DNA of 64,000 bases from an uncultured Marinobacter sp. (lineage in GTDB: Bacteria; Pseudomonadota; Gammaproteobacteria; Pseudomonadales; Oleiphilaceae): positions 930,001 through 994,000 of the forward strand of contig NZ_CAMYMK010000002.1 in assembly GCF_947259545.1 (NCBI RefSeq). Direction: 5' to 3'. The translations under genes and the position numbers were made by a program. The stretch's first letter is position 1, and each line of letters begins with the position of its first letter. Shown piece by piece: positions 54,387-63,063 of this stretch. The notes beneath the pieces were generated by a model. The model did not search any database. It had not been told where the DNA came from and saw only the letters and a list, made by a program, of their open reading frames with translations.

Positions 54387-56375
54387 ATGGCAATTTCATC
54401 GTTAGGCATTGGTTCCGGAGTTCTTACCTCTGATCTGGTGGATCAGTTGGTTGCGGCGGAGCGTAAGCCCACAGAGCAGCGGCTGAATTTTAACCAGCAG
54501 CGTTCCGAGGCGCTGATTTCAGCCTACGGCAAGCTGCGAAGCGCTGTGACTGAGCTGCGCCTGCCCATGCGTCAGCTTAGCGCGCCGGATAACCTGAAGG
54601 CCTTTTCTGCATCCTCGTCCAATGAAGCGATTGGAGTGTCCGTCGACAGTGCCAAGGCTAACCGTGGCACCTATAGTGTGGAGGTGACCAGCCTGGCCAG
54701 CGCGCAGGCACTCGCGTCCAACGACGTGTTTGGTGATCGCGATTCGACCAGTGTCGGGCAAGGCACTCTGACGCTTAATGTCGGAGATAAGATAACCAAT
54801 GTCACGATTGATAGCAGCAACGATACTCTTCAGGGTCTGGCGAACGCTATCAATGACTCTGATGCGGGTGTGTCTGCGGGTGTTATCGATACCGGTAGCG
54901 GTTTCCAACTGGTCCTGTCCGCCGATGAAACCGGAACCGCCAATGCTGTCAGTATTTCGGTATCCGGCGATTCGGGGGGCACTGATACGGATGCCGAGGG
55001 TCTCTCCCGTTTTGCTTTTAATTCCGGGATGGATGCTGGCGCAGGGCTGCAGCAGACAATTGCCGCTACCGACGCGGTAATGAAAATCAACGGGGTGGAG
55101 ATAACACGCTCTACCAACAAATTTGAGAATGTCATTGATGGTCTGACCTTCGACATCACGGGTACCGGCACCTCTACCGTTAAGGTGGAGCAGGATTTAG
55201 GAGCGGTTGCGGATCGGGTTCAGGGATTCGTTGATAAGTTCAACTCTCTGCAGTCAACGATCGATAGCCTTGCGGGCTTTAACGCAGAAGCCGGCAGGGG
55301 CAGTTTGCTTACCGGTGATAGCACTGTCCGTGGCATTCAGAACCAGTTGCGTCAGGTACTGACCCGTGTTGTTCCCGGCCTTGAAAATAGCAGTGTTCGC
55401 AGTCTCGCGGACGTAGGAATCACAACCAATATTGAAACTGGCGGGCTCGAGTTCGACCGGACGAAATTTGAGGAGCAGCTCAAGAACAATCCGGATGATG
55501 TCACCGCGCTGTTTGCGGAGCAGGGTCGTGCGACCGACAGTCAGGTAGAGTTTGTTCGTAGTAGCTCCGCGACTCAGCCGGGCACCTATGACATCAACGT
55601 CACACAGACAGCCTCTCAGGGAAACCTCCTCGCCAATAGTGCCCTGGCCGACGGAATTGTGATTGATGGCAGCAATGACGAATTGACATTGCAGGTTAAC
55701 GGGGAAACGTCCGTAAGCCTGCAGTTGACCCAGCAGACCTACACAACTGCCCAGGATCTGGTGGATGAGATTCAGTCGCAGCTTAACGCCAATAATGCTC
55801 TCAATGCTGCGGGCACGTCTGTAAAGGCTGAGCTTGATGCGGGCGGTAATCTGAGTTTCACCTCGTCAAAGTACGGAAGTGACTCTGCGGTTTCTCTCAC
55901 GTCTGCGGAAAATGCCGCTACCTTTGGCCTGGATTCGGTTACCAATACTGCAGGTGTGGATGTTGCCGGAACGATTGACGGTCGTGCAGCGGAAGGTGAC
56001 GGGCAGGTGTTATTTCTGAGTAGTGGGAATGGGGATGCTTCGGGCCTGCAGGCTCGGATTCTCGGCGATACAACAGGCAGTCGAGGATCTATCACCTTTA
56101 TTGAAGGTGTGGCCGAGCGCACCGTTAACCTGGTGTCCAGTTTCGTCGGCGCCGATGGGGCCCTCGAGTCCCGGACTGATAGCCTGAACCGGGAACTGGA
56201 GCAGATACAGGAGAATCGGGTCAGGCTTGAAGAACGGATCGAATCTTATCGTGAACGCCTGGTCAGCCAGTTTTCAGCCGCGGATTCCCTGATATCCCAG
56301 CTGAACAGTACCCGGGACTATGTTTCCCAGCAGCTTGCAGCATTGGCGCCACAGAACAATCGCAATAGTAATTGA
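54387..56375 (+). CDS. fliD: Flagellar filament cap / hook-associated protein 2 (FliD)
   Basis: A 662-residue FliD. The N-terminal SSLGIGSGVLTSDLVDQLVA and ERKPTEQRLNFNQQRSEALI belong to the coiled-coil end. The middle is a beta-rich repeat region with several SVEVTSLASAQAL- and INVTQTASQGNL-like segments. The C-terminal coiled coil (about 595-655) ends RDYVSQQLAALAPQ. It caps the filament and helps flagellin fold after export. At 662 residues it is longer than the roughly 470-residue enteric form, with an extra insert in the exposed domain. FliS follows after 36 bases, and the unit has its own sigma-28 promoter. Confidence 0.93.
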   Translation: MAISSLGIGSGVLTSDLVDQLVAAERKPTEQRLNFNQQRSEALISAYGKLRSAVTELRLPMRQLSAPDNLKAFSASSSNEAIGVSVDSAKANRGTYSVEVTSLASAQALASNDVFGDRDSTSVGQGTLTLNVGDKITNVTIDSSNDTLQGLANAINDSDAGVSAGVIDTGSGFQLVLSADETGTANAVSISVSGDSGGTDTDAEGLSRFAFNSGMDAGAGLQQTIAATDAVMKINGVEITRSTNKFENVIDGLTFDITGTGTSTVKVEQDLGAVADRVQGFVDKFNSLQSTIDSLAGFNAEAGRGSLLTGDSTVRGIQNQLRQVLTRVVPGLENSSVRSLADVGITTNIETGGLEFDRTKFEEQLKNNPDDVTALFAEQGRATDSQVEFVRSSSATQPGTYDINVTQTASQGNLLANSALADGIVIDGSNDELTLQVNGETSVSLQLTQQTYTTAQDLVDEIQSQLNANNALNAAGTSVKAELDAGGNLSFTSSKYGSDSAVSLTSAENAATFGLDSVTNTAGVDVAGTIDGRAAEGDGQVLFLSSGNGDASGLQARILGDTTGSRGSITFIEGVAERTVNLVSSFVGADGALESRTDSLNRELEQIQENRVRLEERIESYRERLVSQFSAADSLISQLNSTRDYVSQQLAALAPQNNRNSN

Positions 56376-56411
56376 TAGTTATTGCTTTACGAGCGAATAA
56401 AGAGGTTACCT

Positions 56412-56816
56412 ATGAACGGTTTACAGGCATACCAGCGGGTTAATACTCAAACCAGCATCACTGATGCGGACCCGCACAAGCTAATCCAGTTGTTGTACAA
56501 CGGCGCGCTCGAGCGCATCAATATGGCAAAGGCACGGATGCAGGCTGGAGATATTGAGGGTAAAGGACGTCTCATCTCAAAAACCATCGAGATTATTGGT
56601 GGGCTGAGAAGCTTCCTGGACTTTGACCAGGGTGGTGAGTTGGCGCTTCAGCTCGAATCGCTCTACGACTACATGGAGCGGACTCTGCTTGAGGCCAGTG
56701 CGAGAAATAGCGTTGAGAAGCTGGACGAAGTGGCTAGCTTGCTCCGCTCTGTCAAAGACGGCTGGGATGGCATCCGTGAAGAGGTCGTTGCTCAGCAGGC
56801 TCAGGCTGCCGGTTGA
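56412..56816 (+). CDS. fliS: Flagellin-specific chaperone FliS
   Basis: The 134-residue all-helical protein has the FliS hallmarks YQRVNTQTSITDADPHKLIQ near the start, LLYNGALERINMAKARMQ, and ISKTIEIIGGLRSFLDFDQG. FliS binds the C terminus of unexported flagellin and keeps it from polymerising in the cytosol. The ATG at 56412 follows AGAGG; the TTG at 56382 is rejected. No fliT is recognised after it; a G-rich repeat follows instead. Confidence 0.94.
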   Translation: MNGLQAYQRVNTQTSITDADPHKLIQLLYNGALERINMAKARMQAGDIEGKGRLISKTIEIIGGLRSFLDFDQGGELALQLESLYDYMERTLLEASARNSVEKLDEVASLLRSVKDGWDGIREEVVAQQAQAAG

Positions 56817-56823
56817 AGAAGCT

Positions 56824-56940
56824 ACCCCCTCTCCCCCGGCCCCTCTCCCGCGAGGGGAGAGGGGAGTTCATCCGCCGAGGTGAGCGGGTATCTCTATTTG
56901 GCCCCTCTCCCCTGGCGGGAGAGGGGTTGGGGAGAGGGGG
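56824..56940. repeat. G-rich REPIN-like palindromic repeat, copy 5
   Basis: CCCCCTCTCCCCCGG, a hairpin CCCCTCTCCCGCGAGGGGAG, a spacer of about 40 bases and the inverted half CCCCTCTCCCCTGGCGGGAG with a GGTTGGGGAGAGGGGG tail. It lies between fliS and argG and may end fliS transcripts. Confidence 0.85.
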
Positions 56941-57038
56941 TAGCTAAACCTTCCTTCCAATAGCCATTCCCCCCGCTCTCCCGTACAATACCGCCCTTAT
57001 TTTCAATACATCCATTCTGTTCAGTCTGGAGCAAGGGC

Positions 57039-58250
57039 ATGTCTGATATTAAAAAGGTGGTGCTGGCTTATTCCGGTGGCCTGGATACCTCCGTCATCGT
57101 TCGGTGGTTGCAGGATACCTATAACTGTGAGGTGGTGACGTTCACCGCCGACATCGGCCAGGGCGAGGAAGTGGAACCGGCGCGTGAGAAAGCCAAGGCG
57201 CTGGGCGTGAAGGAAATCTACATCGAGGATCTGCGCGAAGAGTTTGTGCGCGATTACGTGTTCCCGATGTTCCGCGCCAATACCATCTATGAAGGTGAGT
57301 ACCTGCTGGGCACCTCTATTGCCCGCCCTCTGATTTCCCGTCGTCTGATTGAGATTGCCAATGAAACCGGCGCGGATGCTATTTCCCACGGCGCTACTGG
57401 CAAGGGTAACGACCAGGTGCGTTTCGAGCTGGGCGCGTACGCGCTGAAGCCGGGCGTGAAGGTGATTGCTCCCTGGCGTGAATGGGATCTGAATTCCCGT
57501 GAGAAGCTGCTGGCCTATTGCGACGAGCGCAACATCCCGGTGGAGAAGAAGAAGGGCAAGTCCCCTTACTCCATGGATGCGAACCTGCTGCACATCTCCT
57601 ACGAAGGCATCAACCTGGAAGATCCCTGGGCGGAAGCCGAGGAAGACATGTGGCGCTGGAGTGTGTCGCCGGAAGCCGCTCCAGACACGCCAACCTACGT
57701 TGAGCTGACCTACAAGCAGGGCGATATCGTCGCCATCGATGGCCAGGAAATGAAGCCCCACGTGGTGCTGGAAACCCTGAACAAGATGGCGGGTGAGAAC
57801 GGCATCGGGCGTCTGGACATCGTTGAGAACCGCTACGTGGGCATGAAGTCCCGCGGTTGTTACGAGACTCCGGGCGGTACCATCATGCTGCGCGCGCACC
57901 GGGCGATCGAGTCCATCACCCTGGACCGCGAAGTGGCCCACCTGAAGGACAGCATCATGCCGCGCTATGCGGAAGTGATCTACAACGGTTACTGGTGGTC
58001 ACCGGAGCGTGAGGCGCTGCAGGCGCTGATCGACCAGACCCAGGCCTACGTCAACGGCACCGTGCGCCTGAAACTCTACAAGGGCAATGTGGATGTTGTC
58101 GGCCGTAAGTCCGACGATTCGCTGTTTGACGAGAAGATCGCGACCTTCGAAGAAGATCAGGGCGCGTATGACCAGAAGGACGCGGAAGGCTTTATCAAGC
58201 TGAATGCGTTGCGGTTGCGTATTGCTGCGGGTAAGGGGCGGAAGCTGTAA
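57039..58250 (+). CDS. argG: Argininosuccinate synthase (ArgG)
   Basis: A 403-residue enzyme with the N-type ATP pyrophosphatase loop [17 protein letters not shown] near 8-24, [34 protein letters not shown] and [16 protein letters not shown]. It joins citrulline and aspartate with ATP to make argininosuccinate in arginine synthesis. It is monocistronic here, with GGAGCAAGGGC before the ATG and a strong terminator after it. Confidence 0.97.
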   Translation: MSDIKKVVLAYSGGLDTSVIVRWLQDTYNCEVVTFTADIGQGEEVEPAREKAKALGVKEIYIEDLREEFVRDYVFPMFRANTIYEGEYLLGTSIARPLISRRLIEIANETGADAISHGATGKGNDQVRFELGAYALKPGVKVIAPWREWDLNSREKLLAYCDERNIPVEKKKGKSPYSMDANLLHISYEGINLEDPWAEAEEDMWRWSVSPEAAPDTPTYVELTYKQGDIVAIDGQEMKPHVVLETLNKMAGENGIGRLDIVENRYVGMKSRGCYETPGGTIMLRAHRAIESITLDREVAHLKDSIMPRYAEVIYNGYWWSPEREALQALIDQTQAYVNGTVRLKLYKGNVDVVGRKSDDSLFDEKIATFEEDQGAYDQKDAEGFIKLNALRLRIAAGKGRKL

Positions 58251-58278
58251 GGCTCACCTCTTGATCAGCAGTTGCAGA

Positions 58279-58307
58279 AACGCCCGGCATCGTCCGGGCG
58301 TTTTTTT
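58279..58307 (+). terminator. Rho-independent terminator of argG
   Basis: AACGCCCGG pairs with CCGGGCGTT around CATCGT and is followed by seven T. It starts about 29 bases after the argG stop. Confidence 0.92.
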
Positions 58308-58340
58308 GTCTGGCGGGAATCCCGTTCACTGTCGCCCAAT

Positions 58341-58365
58341 AAAAAGGCCAGCTAAGTAGCTGGCC
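58341..58365 (-). terminator. Minus-strand Rho-independent terminator
   Basis: On the minus strand GGCCAGCTA and TAGCTGGCC form a 9-base-pair stem with a minimal loop, followed directly by TTTTTATT. It faces the response-regulator gene and would end its transcript about 225 bases beyond the stop. Confidence 0.7.
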
Positions 58366-58410
58366 AAGAAAAGGAAAGAACGAAAGTGCCTGAAAAATTC
58401 GTTAATTCGA

Positions 58411-58482
58411 TGGATCCTTCTCCCATACTGCGGCGGAGGTACTACCCGGCTCCTCCGCCATGGGGGATACTGCTTGAATCCA
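58411..58482. ncRNA. Candidate structured RNA between convergent genes
   Basis: Three nested stems can form: TGGAT (58411-58415) with ATCCA (58478-58482), TCTCCCAT (58419-58426) with ATGGGGGA (58460-58467, one G-T pair), and GGCGGAGG (58432-58439) with CCTCCGCC (58452-58459) around a 12-base loop. On the minus strand it lies just before the terminator at 58341-58365, so it could be the body of a 3'-UTR-derived RNA. It matches no RNA family I recognise. Confidence 0.35.
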
Positions 58483-58550
58483 CGATTTCATAATAGGGCT
58501 TTCGAACTCTCAGGTCTGTTGGTGATGTGTGATGCCGTGTTACCGAGTGT

Positions 58551-58582
58551 GATGTCGGATTACGCTTCGCTAATACGGCATC
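58551..58582. repeat. REP-like palindrome (gtcggatta family), copy 4
   Basis: GATGTCGGATTA pairs with TAATACGGCATC with two mismatches around CGCTTCGC. It lies 8 bases beyond the end of the response-regulator gene. Confidence 0.75.
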
Positions 58583-58589
58583 ATTGTTT

Positions 58590-59561
58590 TCAAGCCTTCT
58601 CCATCACCTCCGGCGTTGTCTCCGTAAACCGCCGCGTCTCATAGGCATCCACCAATCCGTGCACCGCAGCCTGCTCGACCTCCGGCACAGAAGGCGTGCC
58701 GCTTTGTGCATCGGACTTGCACAACACCATGCCGGCTTCCACGGAGATATACCCGGCGGTGGTTTTCAGCGCTTTATGGTTGATGCCATCAAATACCCGC
58801 CGGAAGGTTGCAGTGGTGCAGTTCTCGCTGCGGGGGAAATAGGCCACGATGGCAAACTGGTTGTCGCCCACCCGGCACAGGGCATCCATCGGGCGAATCA
58901 GATGGCTCAGGCGGCGGGCAATGCCAATGGCCAGTTCACTCATCACCGACGGCGGGTGCTTGCGCTTGAGTTCCTGCCAGTTACGGATGCCGCACAGCAC
59001 ATACGCCGTCGATCCGTTACGGGCTTCTGCATGGCGCAAGGTTTTAGCCAACCGCCCACGGGCGTATTTGTTGTTACACAGCCCGGTTTCCAGGTCGATG
59101 ATGTTGGTTTCTTCCAGATCGCGATTATTCTCGATCAGCAGGGAATTGGCTCGTAACAGGGTATTCTGCCGGTCCGCCAGACGATCTGCGGCAAATACCC
59201 GCGGGATCAGCTGTTTGGTCATGTCCGATTTGTAGATGAAATCGTCCACGCCCCGGTCGAAAGCTTCGGACAGGGCTTCAACACTCTCGCGGGCGGTGAG
59301 CAGGATTACGTAGGTATAGTGATTGTTCTGCTCGTCCTGCTGGCGAACCTGGTCCGTCAGCTCCAGACCGTCCATTTCCGGCATCAGCCAGTCGGCAATC
59401 AGCACGCTGACCGGGCGCTGGTCCATCAATTCGAGCGCGGCCGGAGCGTTGTTGGCGACACGTACGTCGCGATATCCGGCATTTCGCAAAGTGCGCCCAA
59501 CCACCATACTGCTGAACTTTGCGTCGTCTACTACAAGGATGGGGAGATCCAGATTTGGCAT
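58590..59561 (-). CDS. Response regulator with degenerate GGDEF domain
   Basis: The 323-residue protein has an N-terminal receiver domain (acidic pair D12-D13, phospho-acceptor D57 in [11 protein letters not shown]89, K111) and, after a helical linker, a GGDEF-like domain from about 155 ([19 protein letters not shown]). The signature position reads [13 protein letters not shown] instead of GGDEF. The catalytic acidic residue is lost, so cyclic-di-GMP synthesis is unlikely. It may bind a partner or GTP as a regulatory output. It is divergent from yajQ, whose family binds cyclic-di-GMP. Confidence 0.85.
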   Translation of the reverse strand: MPNLDLPILVVDDAKFSSMVVGRTLRNAGYRDVRVANNAPAALELMDQRPVSVLIADWLMPEMDGLELTDQVRQQDEQNNHYTYVILLTARESVEALSEAFDRGVDDFIYKSDMTKQLIPRVFAADRLADRQNTLLRANSLLIENNRDLEETNIIDLETGLCNNKYARGRLAKTLRHAEARNGSTAYVLCGIRNWQELKRKHPPSVMSELAIGIARRLSHLIRPMDALCRVGDNQFAIVAYFPRSENCTTATFRRVFDGINHKALKTTAGYISVEAGMVLCKSDAQSGTPSVPEVEQAAVHGLVDAYETRRFTETTPEVMEKA

Positions 59562-59678
59562 TGTCGTCTACTTCTTGTCAGTCCATTGTCAGATGCGGTG
59601 ACGGGCGGGTCTTGCTATGCTCTGCCCTTATTTACGTGGCTAGAGTATACCCATTACGTTTTGCGGAGAATAACGACC

Positions 59679-60161
59679 ATGCCCTCTTTTGACATTGTTT
59701 CTGAAATTGATATGCACGAAGTCACCAACGCGGTGGACCAGGCCAAGCGGGAGCTGGGCAACCGTTGGGATTTCAAGAACGTGGAAGCGGATATCGAGCA
59801 CGATGATAAGGGCATTACCATCAGTGCCGAACAGGAGTTCCAGCTGGAGCAACTGTTGGACATGCTGAGGATGGCCTTCGCCAAACGCAATATCGACAGC
59901 CGCGCTCTGTCCGAGGACGGCGAAAGCAAAGCTGGCAAGCTGGTCAAGCAACACCTCCTGCTGAAGCAGGGCATCGAAACCGATATGGCGAAGAAAATCG
60001 TCAAGATGATCAAGGACGCCAAGCTCAAGGTGCAGGCCAGTATCCAGGGTGACAAGGTTCGGGTGACGGGCAAGAAGCGGGATGACCTGCAAACGGCCAT
60101 CGCCACGCTGAAAGAAGCCGAGCTGGATATTCCCCTGCAGTTCAACAATTTCCGCGACTGA
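59679..60161 (+). CDS. yajQ: YajQ-family nucleotide-binding protein
   Basis: A 160-residue protein of full YajQ length: [20 protein letters not shown] at the start, [47 protein letters not shown] and a QFNNFRD end. YajQ/XC_3703-type proteins bind cyclic-di-GMP or nucleotides and influence virulence and transcription in related bacteria. The ATG at 59679 is chosen; the open frame upstream to 59319 runs through the opposite-strand response regulator and is not coding. The ampG-like gene follows in the same frame after its TGA. Confidence 0.95.
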   Translation: MPSFDIVSEIDMHEVTNAVDQAKRELGNRWDFKNVEADIEHDDKGITISAEQEFQLEQLLDMLRMAFAKRNIDSRALSEDGESKAGKLVKQHLLLKQGIETDMAKKIVKMIKDAKLKVQASIQGDKVRVTGKKRDDLQTAIATLKEAELDIPLQFNNFRD

Positions 60162-60176
60162 CCCGGAGGCCGCACC

Positions 60177-61574
60177 ATCTTATCCGGTACACGCCTGGCA
60201 CTGCTCAGGGATACGCTCTACACCTACACCCGTTGGCAGGTCCTTGCCCTGTTGTTTCTGGGTTTTTCTGCTGGCCTGCCGTTCCTGCTGGTGTTTTCCA
60301 CGCTGAACGCGCGGCTGGCAGACGTAGGCGTGGAAACCGCCACCATCGGTTTCTTCAGCTGGCTGGGCATCACCTATTCCATCAAGGTGTTCTGGGCACC
60401 GGTGGTGGACCGGTTGAAGCTGCCGTTGTTGGATCGGTTGCTGGGCAAGCGCCGTAGCTGGATCCTGCTGGCCCAGTCTGGCATCGCCACCGGCCTCTAC
60501 CTGATGGCTCATGTGGATGCCATCGCCGCCCCCGAAATGATGGCGCTGTGTGGTCTTTTGGTGGCGTTTTCTTCTGCTACCCAGGATGTGGCGATCGACG
60601 CCTACCGAATTGAAATCGCCGAGGAACGGCTGCAGGCGGCGCTGGCGGCCACCTATATTTTCGGATACCGACTGGCCTTGCTGGTGGCCGGTGCCGGGGC
60701 ACTGTATCTGGCCGAGTTCTGGTCCTGGCAGGTGTCCTACGAAGTCATGGCACTGTTGGTAGGCGTTGGCGCGGTTACGGTGCTGATCGTGCGCGAGCCA
60801 AAGGTAAACCACTTTGCCGCGGCCCAGGACATTGCCCACAAGATTGAGGAGGAGGCCAGTAAGCGCACTCACCTGAACCCCCGGGTGGCCCGCCTGGTGG
60901 GCTGGTTCTACGCCGCCGTGGCCGGGCCATTCCTGGACTTCTTCCACCGCTATAAAGAGCTGGCCCTGCTGATCCTGTTGATGGTGGCGGTGTATCGCAT
61001 ATCCGACATCGCCATGGGTGTCATGGCCAACCCGTTCTACCTGGATTTCATGGGCTTCTCCAAAACCCAGGTGGCGGATGTCACCAAGATATTTGGCTTC
61101 TTCATGACCATCACCGGTTCGCTGATTGGCGGCGTCATGGTGGTGCGCTACGGGGTGCGTCGTATCCTGTTGCTGGGGGCAGTGATGACCGCAGCCACCA
61201 ATCTGCTGTTTGTCGTACTGGCCCAGTACCCGCCCAATATCATCACCCTGGCTGCCGTGGTCAGCGCCGACAACCTGAGCGGCGGCATCGCTAACGTGGC
61301 ACTCATTGCCTGGCTGTCCAGCATGACCAGTGCGTCGTTTACCGCCACCCAGTACGCCTTGTTCAGCTCCCTGATGACCCTGCCGGGCAAGTTCATCGGC
61401 GGCTTCTCCGGCATTGTGGTGGCGGACTTCGGCTACGCGCAGTTCTTCCTCGTCGCCGGCTTCATGGGTGTCCCTGCCATCCTCCTGGCCATCTACATGA
61501 TCCGCCAGGGTGCTCGGCTGGATGCTTTGGCGCCTCGCAATGAGGAGTCTGAGGGTATTCCTGAGCCCCGGTGA
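60177..61574 (+). CDS. ampG: AmpG-like MFS transporter with an apparent AUC start
   Basis: An MFS permease of about 465 residues with twelve hydrophobic segments. It resembles AmpG in LALLFLGFSAGLPFLLVFST, FSWLGITYSIKVFWAPVVDR, LLGKRRSWILLAQ and SSATQDVAIDAYRIEI. AmpG imports anhydro-muropeptides for wall recycling. No ATG, GTG or TTG occurs between the yajQ stop (60161) and a TTG at 60252 that would cut the first membrane helix. GGAGG at 60165-60169 stands seven bases before ATC at 60177, so translation probably starts at this rare codon; CTG at 60195 or 60201 are alternatives without a Shine-Dalgarno. Confidence 0.8.
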   Translation: MLSGTRLALLRDTLYTYTRWQVLALLFLGFSAGLPFLLVFSTLNARLADVGVETATIGFFSWLGITYSIKVFWAPVVDRLKLPLLDRLLGKRRSWILLAQSGIATGLYLMAHVDAIAAPEMMALCGLLVAFSSATQDVAIDAYRIEIAEERLQAALAATYIFGYRLALLVAGAGALYLAEFWSWQVSYEVMALLVGVGAVTVLIVREPKVNHFAAAQDIAHKIEEEASKRTHLNPRVARLVGWFYAAVAGPFLDFFHRYKELALLILLMVAVYRISDIAMGVMANPFYLDFMGFSKTQVADVTKIFGFFMTITGSLIGGVMVVRYGVRRILLLGAVMTAATNLLFVVLAQYPPNIITLAAVVSADNLSGGIANVALIAWLSSMTSASFTATQYALFSSLMTLPGKFIGGFSGIVVADFGYAQFFLVAGFMGVPAILLAIYMIRQGARLDALAPRNEESEGIPEPR

Positions 61575-61586
61575 ACTTTGGGGGAT

Positions 61587-61625
61587 GGTCCAGGGGTGGG
61601 GTAAAAGGCACCCCACCCCTGGACC
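61587..61625. repeat. Short perfect inverted repeat (possible miniature element)
   Basis: GGTCCAGGGGTGGGG at 61587-61601 pairs perfectly with CCCCACCCCTGGACC at 61611-61625 around a 9-base loop. There is no T tract, so it is not a standard terminator. Its end GGTCCxGGGGTGG matches the arms of the longer element at 62041. Confidence 0.8.
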
Positions 61626-61684
61626 GATCTGACTGGTCAGTGTGGGCTGGATTTACTGCCGTTAGTTTTTGAAAAGAGCCAATC

Positions 61685-61996
61685 ATGTCTGAACCTACTA
61701 AAGAGCAAAAAATCTGGCAGGTTGTGGCTTCAATACCGCCGGGCTCGGTTGCCAGCTATGGGCAGGTTGCCGACATGGCTGGACTTGGACGACAGGCAAG
61801 GTTTGTGGGGCGCGCATTGGGGAAGCTGCCGTCAGGTCATTCCATCCCCTGGTACCGGGTCATCCGCAGTTCCGGCCAGATAGCCTTTCCGCAAGGCTCG
61901 GAAGCTTACGAAACCCAGGTTTTCCGCTTGCGTGAAGAAGGCGTGGAAGTCCTCAACAGCCGGGTGTCCATGAAACGTTTCCAGTGGCGGCCATAA
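61685..61996 (+). CDS. atl: Alkyltransferase-like DNA-damage recognition protein (ATL)
   Basis: A 103-residue protein of the MGMT DNA-binding-domain family: VASIPPGSVASYGQVADMAG helix-turn-helix region, ARFVGRALGKLPSG with the arginine finger position, and PWYRVI at 55-60 where methyltransferases have PCHRV. W56 replaces the catalytic Cys, which defines ATL proteins. They bind O6-alkylguanine without repairing it and hand it to nucleotide excision repair. It is a single gene between two related inverted-repeat elements. Confidence 0.93.
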   Translation: MSEPTKEQKIWQVVASIPPGSVASYGQVADMAGLGRQARFVGRALGKLPSGHSIPWYRVIRSSGQIAFPQGSEAYETQVFRLREEGVEVLNSRVSMKRFQWRP

Positions 61997-62040
61997 CACC
62001 CAGGCTTGGAGTCATGGGGGCTTGCCCTCGAAGTTAAGTC

Positions 62041-62135
62041 GGTCACGGGGTGGGGGTACCTTTTCTGCAGGAACAAAGGTGTCTGAGCGCAGCGAGTTCT
62101 TTTTCCGAAAGAAAAGGTACCTCCACCCCGGGACC
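62041..62135. repeat. Inverted-repeat element, MITE-like
   Basis: Arms of 26 bases at 62041-62066 (GGTCACGGGGTGGGGGTACC...) and 62110-62135 pair with two mismatches around a 43-base core that contains GTCTGAGCGCAGCGAGTTC. Terminal similarity to the 39-base inverted repeat at 61587 suggests both belong to one family. No coding capacity. Confidence 0.75.
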
Positions 62136-62181
62136 AGCCCCCCAAGCGAGGCCAGTCACTAAGGCAGGAGCGTAGACAGGG

Positions 62182-62943
62182 TCAGAGCCGCAAAGCCCCA
62201 TCCACCTCGATCATCCGACCGGACATATAGTCATTCTCAAAAATAAACGCCGCAGCCGAGGCAATCTCCTCCGGCTTGCCCATGCGCTTGAGCGGGATGC
62301 CGGCGGTCATTTTCTCCAGGGCTTCCGGTTTCATGGACGCGGTCATCTCGGTCTCGATAAAGCCTGGGGCAATGCCCATGCAGCGAATACCATAGCGCGC
62401 CAGCTCTTTCGCCCAAACCGGAACCAGAGCGGACACCCCGGCCTTGGCCGCGGAGTAGTTGCTCTGGCCCATATTGCCGGCGCGGGAGATGGAAGCGATG
62501 TTGATGATCGCGCCCTGGTCGCCGTTCTTGATCATCTGGGTTGCAGCTTCACGGCCACACAGGAAAACACCGGTCAGGTTCACATCGATGACCGCCTGCC
62601 ACTGGGACAGCTCCATGCGCTTGGTGATTTCGCCGTCTTTGGCTTTGACCATCAGGCCATCACGGAGGATGCCGGCGTTGTTGATCAGGCCATTCAGCTG
62701 ACCAAAGTCAGAGGCGATCGCGGCAAAGGTTCTTTCCACGTCTTCTTCTTTCGCTACGTTGCAAACATAGACTTTGGCATCACCGCCCGCCTGCTTGCAG
62801 GCTTCGGCAGCTTCTTCCAGTTTTTCCGGCATCAGGTCGATCAGCGCGAGTTTGACGCCTTTGGCTGCCAGGTATTCGGCCATGGCGCGGCCCAGTCCCT
62901 GGCCACCGCCGGTAATTGCAATCACGGAATCTTGAAGTTTCAT
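62182..62943 (-). CDS. FabG-like SDR oxidoreductase
   Basis: A 253-residue classical SDR: TGGGQGLG cofactor motif at 11-18, NNAGILRDG, the catalytic Ser in IASISRAGNMG and YSAAKAGVSAL with Tyr-x3-Lys, and a PGFIETEMT segment. The closest functional reading is 3-oxoacyl-ACP or acetoacetyl-CoA-type reductase, NAD(P)H-dependent, cytosolic. An Asp in LALIDLMPEK after strand 2 favours NADH. It is monocistronic and divergent from fxsA, so it is probably not the core fatty-acid-synthesis fabG. Confidence 0.88.
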   Translation of the reverse strand: MKLQDSVIAITGGGQGLGRAMAEYLAAKGVKLALIDLMPEKLEEAAEACKQAGGDAKVYVCNVAKEEDVERTFAAIASDFGQLNGLINNAGILRDGLMVKAKDGEITKRMELSQWQAVIDVNLTGVFLCGREAATQMIKNGDQGAIINIASISRAGNMGQSNYSAAKAGVSALVPVWAKELARYGIRCMGIAPGFIETEMTASMKPEALEKMTAGIPLKRMGKPEEIASAAAFIFENDYMSGRMIEVDGALRL

Positions 62944-63063
62944 GTTTTGCCCTAACTAAGTTCTACAGTGGTTTACGTTTTCTGTGTATCCGAATGCTTC
63001 TTGTTGGTGCGCGGAGTATATCAGAGAGTGTTTTGGCTGGTGGCGGATACCGAGGAGGCCCTT

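Noticed and set aside
58411..58482. Cyclic-di-GMP riboswitch, considered because of the GGDEF-like gene nearby
   Set aside because: No GEMM consensus can be aligned and the structure lies after, not before, the neighbouring genes.
59319..59678. 120-codon N-terminal extension of yajQ
   Set aside because: It overlaps the response-regulator gene on the other strand and the first part does not resemble YajQ, which begins at the ATG at 59679.
60180..61616. A 478-codon open frame on the minus strand
   Set aside because: It is antisense to the ampG-like gene and rich in His, Gln and Gly without motifs, as shadows usually are.
61587..61625. Rho-independent terminator after the ampG-like gene
   Set aside because: The stem is strong but has no T tract on either side, and its ends match a nearby inverted-repeat element.
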